From a virus, in the IMG/VR virus record IMGVR_UViG_3300021197_001211, positions 1 to 22,603 of that record: a DNA stretch of 22,603 nucleotides; one strand, 5' to 3'. This document shows, in pieces, positions 19,274 to 22,603 of the stretch. Below the pieces are notes generated by a model. That model saw only the letters and a list, made by a program, of their open reading frames with translations, did not search any database and was not told the origin of the DNA. The position numbers were made by a program, and so were the translations under genes. The number at the start of each line of letters is the position of its first letter. The first letter of the stretch is position 1.

Positions 19274-20497
19274 ATGGTAACTTACGTCAACGATCTTAGG
19301 CTCTCAGAATTGGCTACCGGGGAAGGCTCGGGCACTTGGGGCAATACCACAAATACCAATTTAGAGCTAATTGCAGAGGCTTTTTCCTTTGGGACGGAAG
19401 CTATTACGACGAATGCTGATACTCACACTACCACCATTGCTGATGGTTCTACTGATCCGGGCCGCAGTCTCTTCCTCAAATATACTGGCACTCTTGATTC
19501 AGCTTGCACCATCACTATAGGGCCGAACACGGTCAGCAAGCTGTGGTTCATTGAGAACGCCACCAGCGGATCACAGAGCATCATCATCAGCCAAGGCTCT
19601 GGCGCGAATGTCACAATTCCCACTGGTCAGACCAAAGCAGTCTATTCAGATGGGGCTGGGTCAGGCGCAGCGATAGTTGACGCTCTCGTAGACCTTGATC
19701 TCACGGGCACAACAACTGTGGCGGCACTGACTGCCTCTGGAAATGTTCAAGTGGCTGGCGGCTCAACTAATGGTGTTGCTATTTCTCAAGGTGCAATTTC
19801 TATAAAAAATGGTGGGGCGCAGTCTTATATAGATTTCTATTGCGAGTCTTCCAACGCGCACTATGCAAGGATACTGGCTCCTGCTCATAGCGCGTTTAGC
19901 GGCAACATTACGCTGACACTACCAGCTACTACAGACACGTTAGTTGGCAAGACAACGACTGACACCCTAACCAACAAGACCCTCACTACGCCTACTCTTA
20001 CAACACCTATAGCAAATGCAGGAATACAGCTAAAAAATGGTGCTACAAGCGCAGGCTTTATAGAGTTTTTTGAGGACAGCGATAACGGCACAAACAAGGT
20101 CACGTTGATTGGCCCTGCTTCTACAGCAGATATTACCCTGACACTGCCTAGCTCAGACGGCGACAGTGGGCAGGTGTTAACAACTGACGGTTCTGGAGTG
20201 CTATCTTTTGCTACCGTTGGCGGGGCATACAATTCTTGGCTTGTCAAAACCAGCGCATATACTGCTTTGGCGGGAGATCAAATTATTGTGAATAGCTCAA
20301 GTGCAGTTACAATTACTTTACCTGCCTCTGCAAGTGCTGGGAACACCGTGACTATTAAGGCCACAGGAGGTGGCACAGTGACCATTGGGCGTAACTCACA
20401 GAAGATTAACTCGACAGCATCAGACGGAACCTTAGCAAGCGGAAGTGCTACTCAACTTGTGTTTGTAGACAGTACAATCGGGTTCTTAGAACTCTAG
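19274..20497 (+). CDS. phage tail fibre protein
   Basis: A 407-residue protein typical of marine-phage tail fibres. The N-terminus (VTYVNDLRLSELATGEGSG then TWGNTTNTNLELIAEAFSF, residues 2-40) is the conserved attachment region as I recognise it. The middle has TDTLVGKTTTDTLTNKTL, LTLPATTDTL-like and LTLPSSDGDSGQVLTTDGSG repeats, common in fibre shafts, and a further duplicated LKNGATSAGFIEFFED / IKNGGAQSYIDFYCES pair. The C-terminus (about 315-407) is a beta-rich domain with TITLPASASAGNTVTIKATGGG. The role is host recognition, mounted at the tail. AGGTGATC precedes the ATG. It is followed by two Gly-rich adhesin genes. Confidence 0.82.
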   Translation: MVTYVNDLRLSELATGEGSGTWGNTTNTNLELIAEAFSFGTEAITTNADTHTTTIADGSTDPGRSLFLKYTGTLDSACTITIGPNTVSKLWFIENATSGSQSIIISQGSGANVTIPTGQTKAVYSDGAGSGAAIVDALVDLDLTGTTTVAALTASGNVQVAGGSTNGVAISQGAISIKNGGAQSYIDFYCESSNAHYARILAPAHSAFSGNITLTLPATTDTLVGKTTTDTLTNKTLTTPTLTTPIANAGIQLKNGATSAGFIEFFEDSDNGTNKVTLIGPASTADITLTLPSSDGDSGQVLTTDGSGVLSFATVGGAYNSWLVKTSAYTALAGDQIIVNSSSAVTITLPASASAGNTVTIKATGGGTVTIGRNSQKINSTASDGTLASGSATQLVFVDSTIGFLEL

Positions 20498-20509
20498 AGG
20501 AGATTTAAC

Positions 20510-21322
20510 ATGGCAGTTATTTTAGGTGGTCTTAAAGATTACCCTGTAATTTTTTTAAGCAAGTCTCAAACTTTTGTCCCGCCTTTAGATGGCAATGTTT
20601 GCATCCATGTTATTGGCGCGGGTGGGAGTGGGTCTGGCGCTAACAGCTCCTCGGTTAATGGTGGTGGTGGAGCAGGGGGGTACTGTAAGAAAAACAGTCT
20701 AGCCGTTACTACATCTAGCTCGTTTACTGTTGTTGTTGGGGCAGGTCATAAACCTACTACAACAAATCAAGCGGGGGGTAATGGCGGCAATTCTACTGTT
20801 GCCGGTACAGGTCTTTCATCGACTTTGACTGCCAATGGAGGCACAGGGCATCCAAGGACTGATGCAACCTCTACTGCCGCAGGTGGAGCCGCCTCAAATG
20901 GAGATGTCAACAACACAGGCGGGGCTGGCGGAAAGTTTAGAGGCGGTGGTGCTGTTGGAATAGGAGGCACAGGCGCTCAAGGTTTCGATGCCGGTGGAAA
21001 CCCCGGAGATGGCGGTCAATCAATGGGCGGGTCTTGTGATGTTTTGGGGGATCTTTGGCGTAGTTCTTTAGGAGAAATTGCAGGGGGGCTTCCCGGAGTA
21101 GGGTGTTATGACAACGATGGATCTATGAGTTTTTTTCAAGCTAATGCTGGGCCTCTGTCTGGTGGAGGAGGTAGCGTCATAGGTGGTCAATATTGTTATC
21201 CAGTCGGCGGCGCTGCACTCATTGGAGGCGGTGGGGGCCGTTGTTATTACGGACAAGGAACTTGGGGGCCATTAGGAGGCCGTGGTGGTCAAGGTCTAGT
21301 AATTTTTCAGTACATACCATAG
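20510..21322 (+). CDS. glycine-rich tail adhesin, copy 1
   Basis: A 270-residue protein beginning MAVILGGLKDYPVIFLSKSQ. It has TFVPPLDGNVCIHVIGAGGSG, then extensive Gly-rich runs (GGGGAGGYCKKNS, QAGGNGGNS, GGAGGKFRGGGAVG) and ends GPLGGRGGQGLVIFQYIP. This is a 'Gly-rich' phage adhesin-like domain comparable in style to polyglycine receptor-binding tips (T4-like gp38). Polyglycine sandwiches present short variable loops that bind host surface receptors. AGGAGATTTAAC precedes the ATG. It lies directly after the fibre and is paralogous to the next gene. It has several cysteines, two of them next to aromatics. Compared with replication genes, it uses many T-ending codons. Confidence 0.75.
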   Translation: MAVILGGLKDYPVIFLSKSQTFVPPLDGNVCIHVIGAGGSGSGANSSSVNGGGGAGGYCKKNSLAVTTSSSFTVVVGAGHKPTTTNQAGGNGGNSTVAGTGLSSTLTANGGTGHPRTDATSTAAGGAASNGDVNNTGGAGGKFRGGGAVGIGGTGAQGFDAGGNPGDGGQSMGGSCDVLGDLWRSSLGEIAGGLPGVGCYDNDGSMSFFQANAGPLSGGGGSVIGGQYCYPVGGAALIGGGGGRCYYGQGTWGPLGGRGGQGLVIFQYIP

Positions 21323-21332
21323 GAGATTGAGT

Positions 21333-22139
21333 ATGGCGGTTATTTTAGGCGGTACTAAACAATTTCCTACATTTTTTCTGACCAGTTCTCAGACTTTTGT
21401 GCCGCCAAAAGACGGCAATGTAATGATTCATGTTATTGGTGCAGGTGGAAGTGGATCTGCCTCTAACTCCCAAACTACCAATGGTGCCGGAGGAGCAGGT
21501 GGATATTGCAGGAAGAATAGTTTAGCTGTCACCACCTCTAGCTCTTTTACGGTTGTTATTGGAGCAGGTCATGTACCTGTCCAAGTAAACCAAGCTGGTG
21601 GCAATGGAGGTAACTCTACGGTTGCTGGAACAGGCTTATCAGCCACTTTGACCGCTAATGGCGGTACAGGTCACGATAGAACAAATACAGCAACAGATGC
21701 CCCCGGAGGCTCTGCATCCAATGGTGATGTTAATTATACAGGAGGTGCTGGTGGCAAGAGCAGAGGAGGCGGCGCTGTTGGATTAACAGGCACAGGAGAG
21801 CAAGGTTTTGAAGCATCGGATGGTAGCTCCGGCATGAGAATGGGTGGTGATTGCGACATTATAGGCGACTTTTGGTCTTGTTCTTTAGGGCAAATTGCCG
21901 GAGGTCTTCCGGGTGCTGGCTGCTACGGTGGTGGTAACGCACAGGGTTTCAAGAATGCTGATGCTGCGCCTCTATCTGGTGCAGGAGGCGTTGGCATAAG
22001 TTCTGGGTATAACTATCCGACAGGCGGTAATGCGTCTATTGGTGGTGGCGGTGGCGGTGCTTACTTTGGAACAGGAACCTATGGGCCGTTAGGTGGGCGT
22101 GGCGGTGAAGGCATAGTCATTTTTCAGTACATACCGTAA
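21333..22139 (+). CDS. glycine-rich tail adhesin, copy 2
   Basis: A 268-residue paralogue of the 20510 gene, sharing MAVILGG, the QTFVPPxDGNVxIHVIGAGGSGS block, the GGYCxKNSLAVTTSSSFTV block and the end GPLGGRGGxGxVIFQYIP, with the same order and nearly equal length. ATG 21333 is chosen for AGGAGATTGAGT upstream. Variation concentrates in loops between glycine runs (for example FWSCSLGQIAGGLPGAGC against LWRSSLGEIAGGLPGVGC at similar places; NAQGFKNADA is replaced). This fits tandem duplication followed by diversification for receptor binding. Which copy sits on the virion, or both, is not clear. Confidence 0.75.
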   Translation: MAVILGGTKQFPTFFLTSSQTFVPPKDGNVMIHVIGAGGSGSASNSQTTNGAGGAGGYCRKNSLAVTTSSSFTVVIGAGHVPVQVNQAGGNGGNSTVAGTGLSATLTANGGTGHDRTNTATDAPGGSASNGDVNYTGGAGGKSRGGGAVGLTGTGEQGFEASDGSSGMRMGGDCDIIGDFWSCSLGQIAGGLPGAGCYGGGNAQGFKNADAAPLSGAGGVGISSGYNYPTGGNASIGGGGGGAYFGTGTYGPLGGRGGEGIVIFQYIP

Positions 22140-22149
22140 GGAGATTTAA

Positions 22150-22449
22150 GTGAAATATAATATTTTAGATGCCGAAGGCGGCAACGTAATTAACACGATC
22201 ATTGCTGATGCTGAGTTTGTCGAAGCTAACTTTGACCACTATGAGGTGTATGTAGCGCCTACTCCATCAGCGCCTTCAGCAGAAGACTCTGGGCGTATGT
22301 GGCGTGACATGGAGCTACACTCCACAGATCAAGCAGCACGAATCTCAGACTGGCCTAACCGAGATAACATCTTAACGTATCGTCAGGCACTACGGGATTG
22401 GCCTAGCACTTCAGACTTTCCAGATACTCGACCAACACTGGGATCATAA
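22150..22449 (+). CDS. tail fibre assembly chaperone-like protein
   Basis: A 99-residue protein from GTG 22150, with AAGGAGATTTAA 5 nt upstream. The N-terminus (KYNILDAEGGNVINTIIADAEFVEANFD) is a beta-rich unit. The C-terminal half shows the Phage_tail_APC (tail assembly chaperone) layout as I know it: MWRDMELHSTDQAARISDW, then N, then TYRQALRDWPSTSDFPDTRP. Such proteins aid folding or assembly of the fibres encoded upstream, which fits the adjacent fibre and adhesin genes. It may be a virion-bound fragment instead. Confidence 0.72.
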   Translation: MKYNILDAEGGNVINTIIADAEFVEANFDHYEVYVAPTPSAPSAEDSGRMWRDMELHSTDQAARISDWPNRDNILTYRQALRDWPSTSDFPDTRPTLGS

Positions 22450-22451
22450 CG

Positions 22452-22603
22452 ATGGACTTCTTGATTAACGTATTTCATGGCGTGACCTTTGCCATAGCAT
22501 TGTCAGCAGTGCTCTGCGCTACAACGTCCCCGCCAAACAACGAATGGGCGCAGAAAGCATATCGTATTATGAATATCATCGCTTTCAACGTCTGGAAGTC
22601 TGA
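22452..22603 (+). CDS. small membrane-associated phage protein (3'-truncated)
   Basis: The frame opens with ATG 22452, two bases after the stop of the previous gene, and runs out of the window after 50 codons. It begins MDFLINVFHGVTFAIALSAV with a hydrophobic segment (about residues 9-25), then a TTSPPNNEWAQKAYRIMN stretch and IIAFNVWKS. Small proteins of this pattern are frequent in marine phages and are of unknown function. A signal-anchor or holin-like role is possible. No Shine-Dalgarno is obvious; coupling to the upstream gene is likely. Confidence 0.6.
   Translation, partial: MDFLINVFHGVTFAIALSAVLCATTSPPNNEWAQKAYRIMNIIAFNVWKS

Noticed and set aside
20510-22139. Gly-rich genes as collagen-like substrates of the oxygenase
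   Set aside because: No regular G-X-Y triplet periodicity with lysine in the Y position; a link would be speculation.
1-22603. tRNA, rRNA, insertion sequence or CRISPR array
   Set aside because: No cloverleaf, TPsiC-like box, transposase or regular repeat-spacer array was seen by eye; a tRNAscan-SE run would be decisive.

Overview
The window reads as roughly half of the genome of a tailed bacteriophage (Caudoviricetes), probably marine and possibly podovirus-like, or of a closely related prophage. Evidence for a phage: a terminase small subunit, a Toprim/VirE-type primase-helicase, a RecE-like exonuclease beside an SSB-like protein, tail-fibre and glycine-rich adhesin genes, a tail-assembly-chaperone-like protein, and dense packing with 1-8 nt stop/start overlaps. 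The style of several proteins (GWGxGxWGQGxWG tail protein, the fibre starting MVTYVNDLRL, an internal protein ending in a MSPTILP-like C-terminus, a 2OG-Fe(II) oxygenase) resembles uncultured marine phages. The host cannot be named; the roughly 50% GC argues against an AT-rich host such as SAR11. No tRNA, rRNA or CRISPR was seen. Large terminase, portal, capsid and DNA polymerase are not in the window and presumably lie outside it.

Layout. (1) 1-728: 3' end of a probable internal virion protein. (2) 702-2752: accessory block; a leftward pair including a ribbon-helix-helix protein faces a rightward lysyl-hydroxylase-like 2OG oxygenase across an operator-like promoter region, then two small genes follow a strong promoter. 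(3) 2752-5404, leftward: early recombination/replication operon (SSB-like protein, HTH+DUF3310-like protein, two tiny membrane proteins, RecE-like exonuclease, two small ORFs). (4) 5481-9025, rightward: primase-helicase, an AT-rich repeat-flanked candidate replication origin, a small gene, terminase small subunit, and a SAM methyltransferase. (5) 9026-9583: 558 bp with no gene, holding several dyads including a long imperfect inverted repeat. (6) 9584-15584: a PD-(D/E)XK endonuclease, a small acidic/basic protein, and a 1707-residue polyvalent protein with three ADP-ribosyltransferase-like domains. (7) 15577-16850, leftward: SprT-like zinc metalloprotease plus four small genes. (8) 16995-18294, rightward: two small genes and a serine recombinase. 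(9) 18327-22603: tail fibre and adhesin module.

How it fits together. Early leftward and rightward transcription start from the divergent region near 5405-5480. Three further promoters (upstream of 2006, of 16850 on the minus strand and of 16995) share a CACGG element at the same distance from the -10 box, suggesting one regulon. The giant ART protein is likely carried in the virion and injected to modify host targets, by analogy with T4 Alt; its three ART modules are separated by hydrophobic linkers ending in a repeated Q-E-A/V-Q/R-A-G/A motif. This protein, the shared promoter element, the origin-like repeats and the hairpin over the start of the 18327 gene are the most interesting items.
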